DNA of 64,000 bases from Mycetohabitans sp. B8 (lineage in GTDB: Bacteria; Pseudomonadota; Gammaproteobacteria; Burkholderiales; Burkholderiaceae). The DNA lies in the NCBI RefSeq assembly GCF_021991875.1, contig NZ_JAHLKR010000016.1, forward strand, positions 372,001 to 436,000. The letters are read 5' to 3'. The notes under the pieces were generated by a model. The model saw only the letters and a list, made by a program, of their open reading frames with translations, was not told the origin of the DNA and did no database searches. Within the stretch, counting starts at the first letter, position 1, and every line of letters begins with the position of its first letter. The position numbers and the translations under genes are program-made. This document shows, in pieces, positions 48,201-59,100 of the stretch.

Positions 48201-50069
48201 CTCGAGCGCCGAAGCGTCGCTAATCCAGTAAATTTCACGGCTAAACGGATAGGTCGGCAGCGGGATCCGACGCGCACGGCCATCTGGATAAAGCTGACGC
48301 CAGTCAACGGTTGCACCCCGGCGCCATAACGCGAGCAACGTGTCGCGATCCTGTTGTTGCAGTGCTCTGAGCACATCACCCGTCGCAATGTCGCCAGCCG
48401 GTTCATCGCCCTGATCGCCGCCGTGGTCAAGATAGTGTCCGAGCTGAGTCAAAAGGCTATCTCGGCTGTCTGCCGCTATTGCCAGCCGGCATTCCATCGC
48501 CTCACGGCCTAACTGCAGACTGGCAGCCAAATCCGGTAACTCAAGCTGAGGCCGGTGTTCTATAAAGTCAATGAACTGCTTGACTCTCGACTTGAGCGCT
48601 TCGGGCGTCCTGGCCGATAGCGGAAAGATCGTCGCAGCGCTGCCTTGTGCCATCACGCCGACCGGCGGCTCAACCGCCTCCAGTACGATGTGAGCATTGG
48701 TGCCGCCAAAACCGAACGAACTGACGCCTGCACGACGGGGCGTGTCGGACTGCTGCGGCCATTCTCGTGCTTGCTGCAACACTTCGAAAGGGCTGCCGGC
48801 CAAGTCGATATAGGGATTGAGCGGCTCGCTATGCAGGCTCTTGGGTAGATAACCGTGCTTGAGGACCAGCAACGTCTTGATTAATCCGGCGATACCGGCA
48901 GCAGATTCGAGGTGGCCGATATTGGTTTTGACCGAGCCGAGGTAACAGCGCTGCTCGCTGCGACGACCCAACTCGGCAAACGCCTGCTTGAGCCCGCTAA
49001 TCTCAATGGGATCTCCGAGACGGGTGCCTGTTCCATGGACCTCGATATAACCTATGCTGTCAATATCAATGCCCCGATAGGTCTGTTTGATCAGATTGGC
49101 CTGCGCCGTGGAGTTAGGCGCAGTCAGCGAATTGGCGTGGCCGCCATGGTTTCTCGCCGAGCCAATAATAACAGCCACGATGTTGTCGCCGTCAGCCAGT
49201 GCTTGTTGGTAATCCTTGACGATCAATACTCCAACACCTTCGCCCCGCACATAGCCGTCGGCATCGGCGGAAAAGGTTTTGCAAAGGCCGGTAGGGCTTA
49301 ACATGCCTGCCTTCGCGGCGCCAATGAATACCATGGGCTCAAAACAGAGATTAACCCCACCGGCGACCGCTACCGTGCAGTCACCATTCAGAATGGCTTG
49401 CGCCGCTTTATGCACCGCTACCAACGAACTGGAGCAGGCCGTATCGACCGGCGCGCTGGGACCGTGAAAATCGAACAGATAGGAGATACGATTGGCAATG
49501 ATCGAGTGAGCGTTGCCAGTCGCATCGTGGGCGCCTGCCGCCGTGCGGGCCAATAAGCCGTTATAGTCGGCTGACGATACGCCAATATAAACTCCAGTAT
49601 TGCTGCCGCGCAGGCTTTGCGGGGGAATCCCCGCGTCTTCAAAAGCAGCCCAGGTTTGCTCCAGCACGATGCGGTGCTGAGGATCCATCGCTTCGGCTTC
49701 ACGCGCGGAGATTTTAAAGAAATCGGCGTCAAACGCCATCGGGTCCTTGATGAAGCCGCCCGGGCAAGCAAATTCTTTCCGCAGGTGGCGGCGTTCAGCG
49801 ATGCCTGGCAGGTCCCAATAAGGAAACTCGCCGATGGCCGAGCGCCCCTGCACCAGTAAACGCCAAAATTCCTCGGTATTATCGGCGCCAGGAAAGCGCC
49901 CGGCAAAACCAACGATCGCCACTTTGCCAACGTTCGGCCCCGATTTCGCACCGCCGTCTACGCCGCCGATTTGCCGTCGGGTCTGCTGCTGCACGGTTTG
50001 CCGTTGTCCGGCACGCCGTTGGGTGGGCAGGCTGATGTCATTGAGATCGTTTGCAGTTGTCTTTTCCAT
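42252..50069 (-). CDS. rhiF: Trans-AT polyketide synthase, KS-DH-KR-ACP-KS0-ACP-TE (RhiF-like)
   Basis: A 2605-residue last PKS of the line. KS (about 48-475) with active Cys212 in TACSSS, EVHGTGT and KTNIGH. DH (about 630-910) with His660 in HRVNGVKILPG and Asp829 in LLDSALQ, both canonical. KR (NADPH loop TGGVGGLG near 1115; catalytic YALAN). ACP Ser1436. A second KS (about 1530-1960) keeps Cys1708, but the His of HGTGT is Ala1842 (ESAANGSAMGD), so it should not elongate. ACP Ser2231. Thioesterase Ser2379 in GGYSLGG. No AT domain occurs. The last active module yields an alpha,beta-olefin, and TE would close the macrolactone, as for C1-C3 of rhizoxin. GGAG precedes the ATG. It lies 79 nt after the preceding PKS gene. 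Confidence 0.88.
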   Translation of the reverse strand: MEKTTANDLNDISLPTQRRAGQRQTVQQQTRRQIGGVDGGAKSGPNVGKVAIVGFAGRFPGADNTEEFWRLLVQGRSAIGEFPYWDLPGIAERRHLRKEFACPGGFIKDPMAFDADFFKISAREAEAMDPQHRIVLEQTWAAFEDAGIPPQSLRGSNTGVYIGVSSADYNGLLARTAAGAHDATGNAHSIIANRISYLFDFHGPSAPVDTACSSSLVAVHKAAQAILNGDCTVAVAGGVNLCFEPMVFIGAAKAGMLSPTGLCKTFSADADGYVRGEGVGVLIVKDYQQALADGDNIVAVIIGSARNHGGHANSLTAPNSTAQANLIKQTYRGIDIDSIGYIEVHGTGTRLGDPIEISGLKQAFAELGRRSEQRCYLGSVKTNIGHLESAAGIAGLIKTLLVLKHGYLPKSLHSEPLNPYIDLAGSPFEVLQQAREWPQQSDTPRRAGVSSFGFGGTNAHIVLEAVEPPVGVMAQGSAATIFPLSARTPEALKSRVKQFIDFIEHRPQLELPDLAASLQLGREAMECRLAIAADSRDSLLTQLGHYLDHGGDQGDEPAGDIATGDVLRALQQQDRDTLLALWRRGATVDWRQLYPDGRARRIPLPTYPFSREIYWISDASALEHPGEPILHPLVQRNTSDLAGQRFSSRFNGKEFFFDEHRVNGVKILPGVAYLEMARAAIELSLADDEALVQFKHIAWQQPMRHEGGELAIDIELSEQDNGEILFEILGATVDGPSYCRGVALVGAPQPLPQLNLPDIAAATQQQRLEPQQCYQILSEMGLNYGAHFRGISELQAGNGQVLAKLALLCEPSEADECDESLRLPPGLLDSALQAALGLALLAPAQSDARRQPLVPFALDGVIFGDMNLLSNGCYAWVRYAANHHPGRINKLDVDLCDAQGRVALRLLGFSSKRLESSQAKPLVMAPVWRDKAPRQDGEQHYNRQLILLAGNQPIMLDELADCCRERRSGRQFNVERLPAAAEDPACALQSLVGVLLDYLKENRSDSLVQLVLLDSEHGPRLTTAVFTSLQALLKTAKNEGLIAAAQFIEVSGVNSPELLAELLIENSEQQDERVRYQGSVGTRYQRQVASWRETALAAAGTAPWRAGGVYLLTGGVGGLGLLLAEAIAREAHGAKLILASRSADQLSSKTAKRIADIKKLGAQVQLEALDVADRAAVDELIVTCERALGGINGIFHCAGLTRDSLLSNKSEADCAAVLMPKVAGALNLDRASAHLALDCFVLFSSVSAVIGNVGQGDYALANAFLDEFTGWRNRQTAAGHRHGRTLAVNWPLWRNGGMQIDPQREQLMLEQTGIQPLSDHGGLELLRRALADTSAPERLMILEGHTAKIKAFIAAQWHEPVAAMFDEPEAAEQLAAPTAQVLVDASSTANANDESVHRDLTEPAIRYFKQLLSTTLKRPIEKIDSDGSFERYGVDSIILTELTTKLGQSFGSLPNTLLYEYQTVRELSEYFIHHHREALQQRVLSEPVNQRTTAKNVQNIKEVEKVEQIAVATQLPARKRRRRATQQHTPSMAVNPSRELAIVGISGRYPGAEDLETFWHKLAGGEDLISEVPAQRWDHQAYFAEQRDRFDKTYCKWGGFLDGVEEFDPLFFNLSPREAEIINPNDRLFIETCWNLLESAGLTRQRLKQQYQQQVGVFVGVMYQQYQALEADLVRESLVSVTSYSAIANRVSYFFDFQGPSLAIDTMCSSSISAIHAAGDALYNGDCRLAIAGGVNLTLHPKKYIGLSIGKVLGSHASSRSFADGDGYLPSEGVGAVLLKTLADAERDGDQILAVIKSTAVNHGGHTHGFSMPSAKAQAALIDSNFKRAGVDPRTISYVESAANGSAMGDAIEISALNRVFGQAGVANQSCAIGSVKSNIGHAEAASGMSQLSKLVLQLQHQQLAPSLLLGPLNPKLDFENSPFVLQRELGHWPQPVIDMDGVRRQYPRRAALSAFGAGGSNAHLVLEEYQKYQENSGHLQGDVAQVENGLLYIVPMSAKSACSLHQGVVRLARHLDTHPYLRLNDVAYTLQTGREAMQWRLALLVKSMDELRAALCEIEQVLNQSDGMAALAKLNLPLFFGNIDEVPTATASLLCGPGADALSHSLIAADERQQLALFWTQGGEVPWDKLAENTAAGYGVKIVSLPTYAFDKKRYWLEQPNTPTTLHGNAIAASVTQQAPTSTPVNVTDDHASHKETAAERGLRVLAGLLGMQPEELSLAKPLSVYGADSIVMVQLAMQLQAEIDPELTLAKIQQCVTIQDLLDLLTERDERASAKEPVLPVKISELFTRPTTRFLELQRLNTVDDGQPIFWFHGALGGSDIYHELARHIDRPFFGLQAKGWMTDREPLQGIEAMAAYYVQAIQSVQPHGPYDLGGYSLGGMLAYEVTRQLQASEETVTTLVMLDSPDVTGERTAKLADKTRLLQAVNMSLQMTISDTPERFAEVLIHRDEIDLSLSPQAYRQQLMTLARQRGLKISDDRLQHMMEQVARIQQSYQVEHYQILPLPKADEVACYYFRNASGLWMGDLEPYFSTDSREFAAFNHTNYWQEWQRQLPSFEMIKVDSSSHMTLLTEPEAFDVIAEFCVSLYAKEWAKGKPNVKTVLT

Positions 50070-50148
50070 GGCTCCGAACGCCCTTCCCGTTCTGGTGTGC
50101 CCGGCAGCATTGCGTACCGGGCTAATACTTCAAATTCAGTCAATCGAC

Positions 50149-53100
50149 TTAGGCGGCTTCCAGTCTTGCCACTAACTCGCCGAGTTGCTGCTTTTCATAA
50201 AACAAATCAGGCATCAGTTTTGTACCAAAGCGTTTGTTCACGCTATCGGTCAGCTGCACGACCATAATCGAATCCAACCCTAAATCACGCACCTGGGTTG
50301 ACTCGCTAATGTCTTGCGCCGCAAAGCCCAACTTGTCCTGCAACTCCTGTTGAATAAAAGAAAGAATGCTTTCGCCCAAGCCCGCTTCGCCCTCGTCGGC
50401 CTGCGGCTTAGCATCCTGCTTTCCGACCCTAGCTGCGGTGGGCTGGCCCGCCGGCTCAAGCAATGGCCGGGCGAGAACAGCAGCCGGCATATTGGCCATT
50501 TCGACTGACCCGGTCAGTAAGTAGTGCTTTTGATTGACACTCGCTACCGCTTGTTTGTCCAGATACAGGCTGACTTTGTCTACCGTGATGCAAATTTGCT
50601 CCCACTCATCCAGCACCAGTAAGCTAAGCGATAGTTCGTTATCGTGCAGCCCAATGCCCGAGAGCACCACGGAAAAGCCACCTGCTGGCGTGTTGTAGCA
50701 GCAAAGCCGTTCGATATTACGCACAATGACTCGGCCTTGCGGCAACCCTAGTTCATCCAGCAACAAGTAAAACGCTTTATCAATAGTCGTCGCCAGATAG
50801 GGCGATAGCTGAATGTTGCCAGCATAATGGTTGTGACGGTTAACCGCCGGCCGGCCCTTCAGCAACAAGCCGCTGCGGCCAATGACCAATTCGCCCTCGT
50901 AATCTAGATAAGGGGCGAAATCATAACCGGCTTGTGCCAGTCGCCGACTGACTTCGGCGGCGCTGAGCTGGCGGCCCGCCTGCAGCGCGTGGCGATTGAG
51001 CAACTCGCGGGCATCGTCCAACCATCGCTGCGGTGGCGGCTCGTTGCCGGTCAGTGGATTGATCACGGCAAAGCCTAGGTTGGCGAGCTGTTCATCACTG
51101 CGACGGAAATCGAACTCCAGCTCCAGTTGCTCGCTGTCAATTTCGAACAGCCGGTACTCCAGCCCGGTCACCGTCGTCCAGTCGGCGATATAGTGTTCGA
51201 AAGCACAGGACACCGACAGCGTGCGAGCGTCGAACAGAGACGCCAATGCCGGCATCGCCAGCGCGACATCGGCAAAGTTGAAAGCGCTAAAGCGCCGGCC
51301 GCCTCGTCCACTGTAGACGTAATCCAGCAGTTCATCTTCAACGAAATCGGTGCGGAATATCGCGCCTGGCTGCGGAGTCGAGCAGTTTTTTGCCACCAGT
51401 GGATGCAGCTTGTTTTTAAACATCAGCGGATTGACGATCGACGACTCGTAACCCTCCTCGGTGTACCAGCAGCGTACTTTTTCAAAACGGTAAGCTGGCA
51501 AGCTGATCCGCACCGGCGGTTGGGCATACAGACTGGTCCAATCAACTTGGCTATCGCCGTTCAGCCACTGGGCCAGCAGTGGCGTCAACGGATCGTCTAA
51601 GTCGTACTCCAGCGGCTGTACCGCGTCGCTTTCCTGGAAGCGGTAGAAGATTTTGCTATCCACACTGGATTGATAATGTCCGTCAATACAAGCGTTAAGC
51701 GCACGGGACAGCGCCTGGCGGGTGCGACAGCGGATCGCCAGCCGGTTGCGTAGGTTGTTTTTACCTACCTGTAGCGTATAGGCGATTTGCGCCAGCGGTG
51801 CCTCACTGCTCGCCAGCCAATCCCTAAAGCTTGTCAGGTTCTCCGCCAACAACGCCAACTTATGCACTGAGAAGACAAACACCAACTGGTCTTCTGGGAT
51901 TTGTCCGGCGCTGTCCGCTGGCTCTGGATACTCCTCGACGATCATATGGGCATTCATGCCGCCGGCGGCAATCGAGGTGAGCCCCGCTCGACGCGGGAAT
52001 ACCTGCTTGCGGCCATTGACGATGCGCTCCGGCTGGCGCCATTGCGTCAACTGCTGCGGTACCACGAACGGCGTATCCGCAAAGTCGATATCCTGATTGA
52101 GCTGACCCGAATGGATCGACGGTGCAATCTGCCTATGCTTGAGCTGCAGCAAGGTTTTAGTCAAGCCAGCAATGCCCGACGCCGCCAGCAGGTGGCCGAT
52201 ATTTGACTTGATCGAACCAAGGTAACAAAACTGCTTGTCGTCAGTAGCCCAGCGAAACGCGTTATTCAGCCCCAACACCTCGATCGGATCCCCTAGCTTA
52301 GTGCCAGAGCCATGACCCTCAATATAGGAAATCGAGGACGGGTGCACTTTGGCCTGGTCCATCGCCTGGCGAATCGCCAGGGTTTGCAAATCCGGGTTAG
52401 GCACGTTGAAGCCGTTACGCTCGCCGGCGTTAGTCATCGCTGAGCCCTTGATTACGCCATAGATTTGATCCCGATCGGCAATGGCTCGATCCAAACGCTT
52501 AAGGAGTACCGCACCGACGCCTTCGCCAATCACCGTACCATCCGCCCCCACCCCGTAGCTGTTGACCGACTCCGAAGTGATTGACGTGAAATTACCTTGG
52601 GATGTATTCACCGTGGTGTACGGGTGATACATCAGATTGAGGCCACCCGCCAGCACCATCTTGGTCTCGTCATGCTTGAGCATTTGGCAGGCGGTGTGAA
52701 TACAAGTCGACGACGACGAGCACATCGTATCGATAAACAGGCTCGGACCCGTGAGGCCGTAAAAATAAGACACCGTCATTGGAATGGTCGCCATGCCAGA
52801 GCCGGAAGCCATCGAACCGCGGAATAAGTTGCTCTCGAAACCGTAGTATTGGTAATCATTGGTCATGGTACCCAACAGCACCCCGACATCGCCGTTATAA
52901 CGGCTCAGCATGGTTTCTTTCGAGTAACCGGCGTCTTCAAAGGTATGCACCGCCACCTGGAGGAACAGTCTCACCTCCGGCGACATATGGTCGGCATAAA
53001 CCTTGGGCATCTTGAAATAGCTGTAGTCGAACTTGTCAACGTCCTTGATGAAGGAGCCGTTGATGCAGGTGGTCTTGCCTAGCACCTTGCGGTTCTTGTA

Positions 53101-56100
53101 ATAGATCTTGCTATGGTCCCATCGATCTGCAGGAAAGTCGCTCATGCAGTCAACGCCATTGGCTAAGTTTTGCCAAAGCTCATCTATGCTGTCCGCACCC
53201 GGGTAATACCCCCCAACGCCGATCACTGCGATATAGCTTTCTAACTCGTTATCTTCGACACGCTCATTGGATGCAACGGGCGTGGCGCTTGGCACTGCGG
53301 GGCGATTGGCGTTGGCATGGGCAGCAGCGAAACGATTCAGGGGCAACGGCTGCGCTGACGCAGGCTCGGCGGCGCGTGGTTCAATGGTTGGCACTTGAAC
53401 AATGGTTGACACTTGAACGCCACGCGGCGTCTCCCGCCGATCTTCGCTACCGCTGAACATTGCGACAAAATGGTCGCGGTATTTCACCGCGAAATGATCA
53501 ACCATGCCGGCAATATTGACATGCTCGAACAGCAGGGTTTTGGGTAGCGAGCCGAGATGTTTCTCCAACTCATTGGTGACGCCCACCGCCATAATGGAAT
53601 CAAAGCCATAGACCTCGAATTTCTCCGCCGGATGGATCTTCGCCACATCGATTTGGACCACGTCGGCGATAATTTGGGTGACAAAGGCTTCGATCTTTTT
53701 CTTCAGTTCGCTATCGCTAACGCTCGTCGCGCCAGCAGCCTGTCCGGGTGCGGGCTTGGCCAGGGCCTGCGGTTTGGCGTCCACCGGCTGGCCAATGGCC
53801 GTCAGCCGCGATGACTCGCCATAAATCACCCAACCCTGAGCGCTGACCGGGTTGTTCAATAGTTGCCCCAGGCTTTTGATGCCCTCCTCCACCGGCATCG
53901 GCACGATACCCAACCGTTGCCGCATCTGCTGCTCAATCACCGGAGCCAACTTCATGCCGCCGTCGCGCCACAGCGGCCAATTGATGCTCAGTGAACGGCC
54001 CTTACGCTTGCCGTCGCCGGCCAAATTTTGGCGGTACTGCATAAAGGCGTCCATGTAGGCATTAGCGGCGGCATAGTCCACCTGGCCAAGATTGCCCATT
54101 GCCGCCTGAGACGAACAACATACAAAGAAGTCCAGCGCACGTTCGTTGATCGCCTGATCGAGCGCCTCGATACCGGCCACCTTTGCCGCGAGCACCTGCT
54201 CAAACTCGCTGACACGCTTATTGATAATCATGCTATCGCGGATGACTCCCGCGCTGTGTATCACCCCATGTAGTGAACCTTCTTTGGCATAGATGTCGTC
54301 GATCCACTGCCTAACCGCCGCTGCGTTACCGACGTCTAGCGCCTGGTAGTGAACTTGGGCGCCCAGTGCTCGCAACCGATCGGCTTTTTGTTGCAACTGC
54401 TGACTGACGGTTGAGCGTCCTGCCAAGTAAAGCACGGGGTTGCGACAGCTGCTCACGATATGTTCAGCGAAAATCAAGCCCAGCCCACCCGCGCCACCGG
54501 TGATCGCATAAGTACCGCCGTCGCGCAACGGCATCTGCTCATTCTGTTGCGCGGGTGCTAGCTCACGCCACTGCCTACTATACAGGCTGCCATTGGCGAA
54601 GACTCGCACTAGTTCGTTGCTGTGATAACGGCTCTGCTCGACGATCACTTTGACCATCGCGTCATTGCCCATTTCGGTATCGAGCGCGACCAAGCGCGCC
54701 TGCAACGCGCTGTTTTCGATCATCGCCGTTTTCAACATCGCATCCAGTGCGGTCAAGCGCAGATCGTCCTGGCCCTGCCCCACAAAGAGCTGAAAATAGC
54801 CGCCGACATGATCGCCGAGCAACCGCTGTAACCACTCGAGCAGCGCCAGCGCAGCCGCTTGGTAGGCCGCGGCGTCATTTTTGCCTGGCGCACCCGGCAG
54901 TACGCTCACCTGATTGCCAAACTGCCGGCGTATCTCGTCAACCGTCGCCTCCGGCAGTCCAAGCAGAAGCAACTGCGGCTTGGCGTCAGCCGGCAGCCAT
55001 TCACCAAGGCTGCCGACAGGCTTCCAAAATGGCGTTCGGATCAAGCGACCCAACCCCTCGTCGCTGTCTGCGATGACGGGTGCCTGGACCGGTTGTGGTT
55101 CAACGCCCGTTTTGCGTGAGCTAAAACCCTCCAACTGGACTAGACATTGGCCTGCGTCATTGCAAATTTGCACGTCAATTTTCTCGATCGCGCCGCTACC
55201 CCGAGCTTCACTGTAAGCAGCGGTGACGGTCAGTGGCCCGGCTCTGAGCGCCTGGTCCACTGAACCGTACAGTCGCAGGCTTTCCAGCGCAAAAGGCAGC
55301 ATCGGCCCGGCAGCGCCTTGCTGGCGACTCTCCAATGAGGCTGCGATATGCAGTGCGCTGTCGAGTACGCCTGGCGGCAACAAAACGCCTTCTAATTGGG
55401 GATCAAGTGCCTCATGGGTCAACTGGCCGATCACTCGGTCGCGGCCGATGCGGATTTGGCCGGCAGCGCGGAATGTCACGCCGTAATGGACTCCCATCGT
55501 GTCGAAATCGTGGTACAGCAAGTCATGGCTTCGCTCATTGACATTGCACCGAGTGGCCCATTCTGCTAGATCGACCGGTTGCGGCAACGGTGCGGCGACG
55601 GCCGCCAACTGCGCGTCGCCCTGGGCGTGCAATTGCTGCGTCCCAGCGTCCAGGCTGTAAATCTTGAATGACACGCTGTCGCTGCCGTTTACGACCAACT
55701 CGCAGTACAGTTCGACCTCACGATCGCTGCCACCGACCGCAAAAGCCAACGGCCGCAGCCACACCACGTTCTGTAGCGTGACTTGCTGCGGCGGCAGCTC
55801 GCTAGCCCTGACGATCGCCTCGCGCGCCAGTTCGAGGTACGCGGCACCGGGAAAGATGAGCTGATCGCCGATACGGTGATCGGCCAGGAACGTCTCGCGA
55901 CCGCTAAAGCGGCTGACAAACCGCTGCGTTGCCAACGTCGAAATATTGTGATGCACCAGCGGGTGCAGCCGGTCCATAGGCTGGCTCGCCACGAGCACGG
56001 GCTGTTGTTGACGCCGGCGGACTTCGGGCCAATAGTGCTCACGCGCGAATGGATAGCCCGGCAGCGGCAAACGCGGCGGCATGCTATGAGCACCGTTTTG

Positions 56101-59100
56101 TGCCGCGCCAAACAGTCGCCGACCATCGATGTCGTAACCCTGGCGATAGAAGTCCGCGAGGCCAAACAACAACTCCCTGGTTTCATCTTTGCTGGCGTTG
56201 CGACTGTCGTCCAGCAACTGGTTGATGTAGCGCGCAATCGTCTTCTGCGCAGAGAATTCGCGCTCGACCTCGCCGACAAATAGGTTGGGACGCTTTTCAC
56301 CCACCCGATACTGCTCAAGGGTGTAAAGCACTTCTTCCAGATCTGCCGCCACTAGCGCCAGGCGATGGCGAAAATGGTGCCGTCCTTCCAACAAGGTATA
56401 ACTAATCGACGGCAACTGATTATCGCGGTATCCGCCATGCTGCAAGGCCGCGCTCAGTTGTTCGATTTTTTCTTTCAGCGCGTCAGCGGTTTTGGCCGAT
56501 AGGACAAACAAATAACAGGGCCGTCGGAACGGTGAGGCGTCACGTTCGCGGCTGTAGCTTTCCAGTACGACGTGGGCATTCGTGCCGCTCATGCCGAATG
56601 CGCTGACCGCGCCCAACCGCTCACTGTTGCGGCCGGCCGCCGGCCAGGCCTTGTTCGTTTTGTTGACGTAAAACGGGCTTTGCTGCCAGTGGATATAGTC
56701 GTTTTCCTGCTCGCAGTGCAGACTGGCCGGAATGGTTTCGTGGCGGAACGCCTGCAACAGGCTAATCACGCTGACCAAGCCCGACGCGGCAAAAGTATGG
56801 CCTAGATTGGTTTTGGTGGAAGTCAGTGCGCAGTGACCTGGCTTGTTGCCTCGGAAGGCGTCGTTCAGCGCGTTAATTTCTACCGGATCCCCCAGTTGCG
56901 TGCCAGTACCGTGGGTCACAATATATTCGACAGCTTCGGTGTTCATCCCCGCACGCCGGTAAACCTCCTCCAGTAAGCGCTGCTGAGAAGCGCCGCTTGG
57001 CGCGGTAATACCGTTGGTCTTGCCGTCGTAGTTGATGCCGCTGCCTCGTAATACGCCGTAGATCGGGTCGCCGTCGGCCTCAGCTCGGCTCAAAGGCTTG
57101 AGCACGACGCAGCACACCGCCTCGCCCGGCACCATCCCATTGGCTCGGCGATCGAAGGCAAAACATTTGCCGTCCGGTGACAGCATGCCTGCCTGGGTCA
57201 TACCAAGAAAAGCGTCCGGCGAAAAAATCAGGTTGACTCCGGCGACAACCGCCATCTCGCATTCGTTATTACGCAGGCTCAACGCTGCTTGGTGCAGCGC
57301 CACCAACGCTGAAGAGCAGGCGGTGTTAATCGCCATCGTCGGCCCGGTCAGATTGAGAAAATAGGCTAGCCGGGACGCCAAGATACCATTGTGGCCCGAG
57401 GTTAGGCTTTCTTCGCTCGCTAGCCGCTGGAAGTCGCCCTCCTCAACGCCAACGAACATGCCCACCCGTTGCGCCTCAAGGTGACGCGGGCCGATGCCGG
57501 CGTCTTCCAGCGCATTCCAGGACTCCTGCAACAACAGCCGCTGCCTGGGATCCAATGTTTTCGCTTCGCGGGGCGAGATCTCAAAAAATAGGGGATCAAA
57601 CTCACTGACCCCTGACACGCTGCCCATCCAAATACAGCGCGTCTTGCTGGGATCCTCGCGATGATCGCCGTAATAATCGCGCCAGTCATAGCGATCAGTC
57701 GGGATCTCGCCCACCACGTCACGCCCCTCAGCCAGCACGCGCCACAGCTCATCGGCATTGCGAGCGCCAGGGAAGCGGCCGCTGATCCCGATAATGGCGA
57801 TCGTGTCGGCATTCGACGTTGACGCGACGACAGGAGCCGGTATCGGCAACGGCTCAGTTGCGCTGATCACTTCACCGCGATAACACGCTTCGATCGCCTG
57901 CCGATGGTGTGCTAGTAAATAGGCGGCGATTTTCGAAAGGGTTGAATGGCTAAAAAACAGCTCTGGGGTCAACTTGAGGCTAAAGTGGCGACTCAACAGT
58001 CCGGCGTATTCCGCCAAGCTAATGGAATCAAAGCCGAAGTCCGCCAAGTTGGTGTCTTCGCCAAGCGTATGCCGTTCGGCATTGAGAGGCCGGCTTGCCA
58101 AATCCCGCAAATCCCATAATAGAGACTGCTCTACACTCAACCCTTTGAGTTCGGGACGGCTTCGCGTCCGCTCGAGCATCGGTTGGGCCACCGTTGCGTT
58201 AACAGTTAGGTTAGCCGTTGCTTTGCGTGCCGGATGATGAATCCCGTCCACTAATTGTTGCAATCTCGCCGGCTCACCCGCTAACACCAGCATGTGATCG
58301 GCATCGCTGGCGACAATCTGCTGCAATAACGTCAGGCCTTCAGCGCTTTCCAACATACGCTGACCGCTAGACTTCAAATAAAACTCGGTTGACGCCTGCT
58401 CGCCCACTGCCATACCGCCATTGCGCCACAGCGGCCAATGGATCGCCACGACACGCCGAGCGCGCCCGGCCTGCACATAACGCGCATAGGCCTGCTGGAA
58501 TCGGTTAGCCATTGCATAGCTGCCCGCCCCCATATCGCCAAGCATCGCCGAGCTGGATGAGAAATAACAGATCAATGCCAGCGGTTGCGCCGCCAGCACT
58601 TCGTCCAACACAAGCGTGGCCTTGACCTTAGCATGCAATACCGCGTCAAAATCCGCTTGTGCACTGTCAAACAGGCTACCTTGCGCCTTGAGGCCAGCGG
58701 CGTGGATCAATCCGTCGATCGGTCCGCTCTGAGGCAGCACCTCGGCCAGCGCAGCGGCCATCGCCTGACGATCAGCACAATCTGCCTGCAAATAGAAAAT
58801 GTTGCACTTGTCATGACGTAGGCAATCCAGTTGCACCTGCTGGGCCGCCGACAGCGATGAACGGCCGTTCAGGATGAGATTGAGTTGACCGTCGCTGCGG
58901 TGCCTCGCTCGGCTTGAAAGCTCGCCGGCTAATAGCGACCCCAAGCCACCCAGCCCTCCGGTGATCAACAGGGTATGGATCTGCTCTAGTGCCAGCGGCT
59001 CGACAGCTGCGGTTGCGCGGGTCGGCGCCAGCCTCAACTGGAAACTGCGCCCGCTTTGGTATAGCCTGCTGCCCGCCGCGTCGCCGCTAAGCTGCAGCCC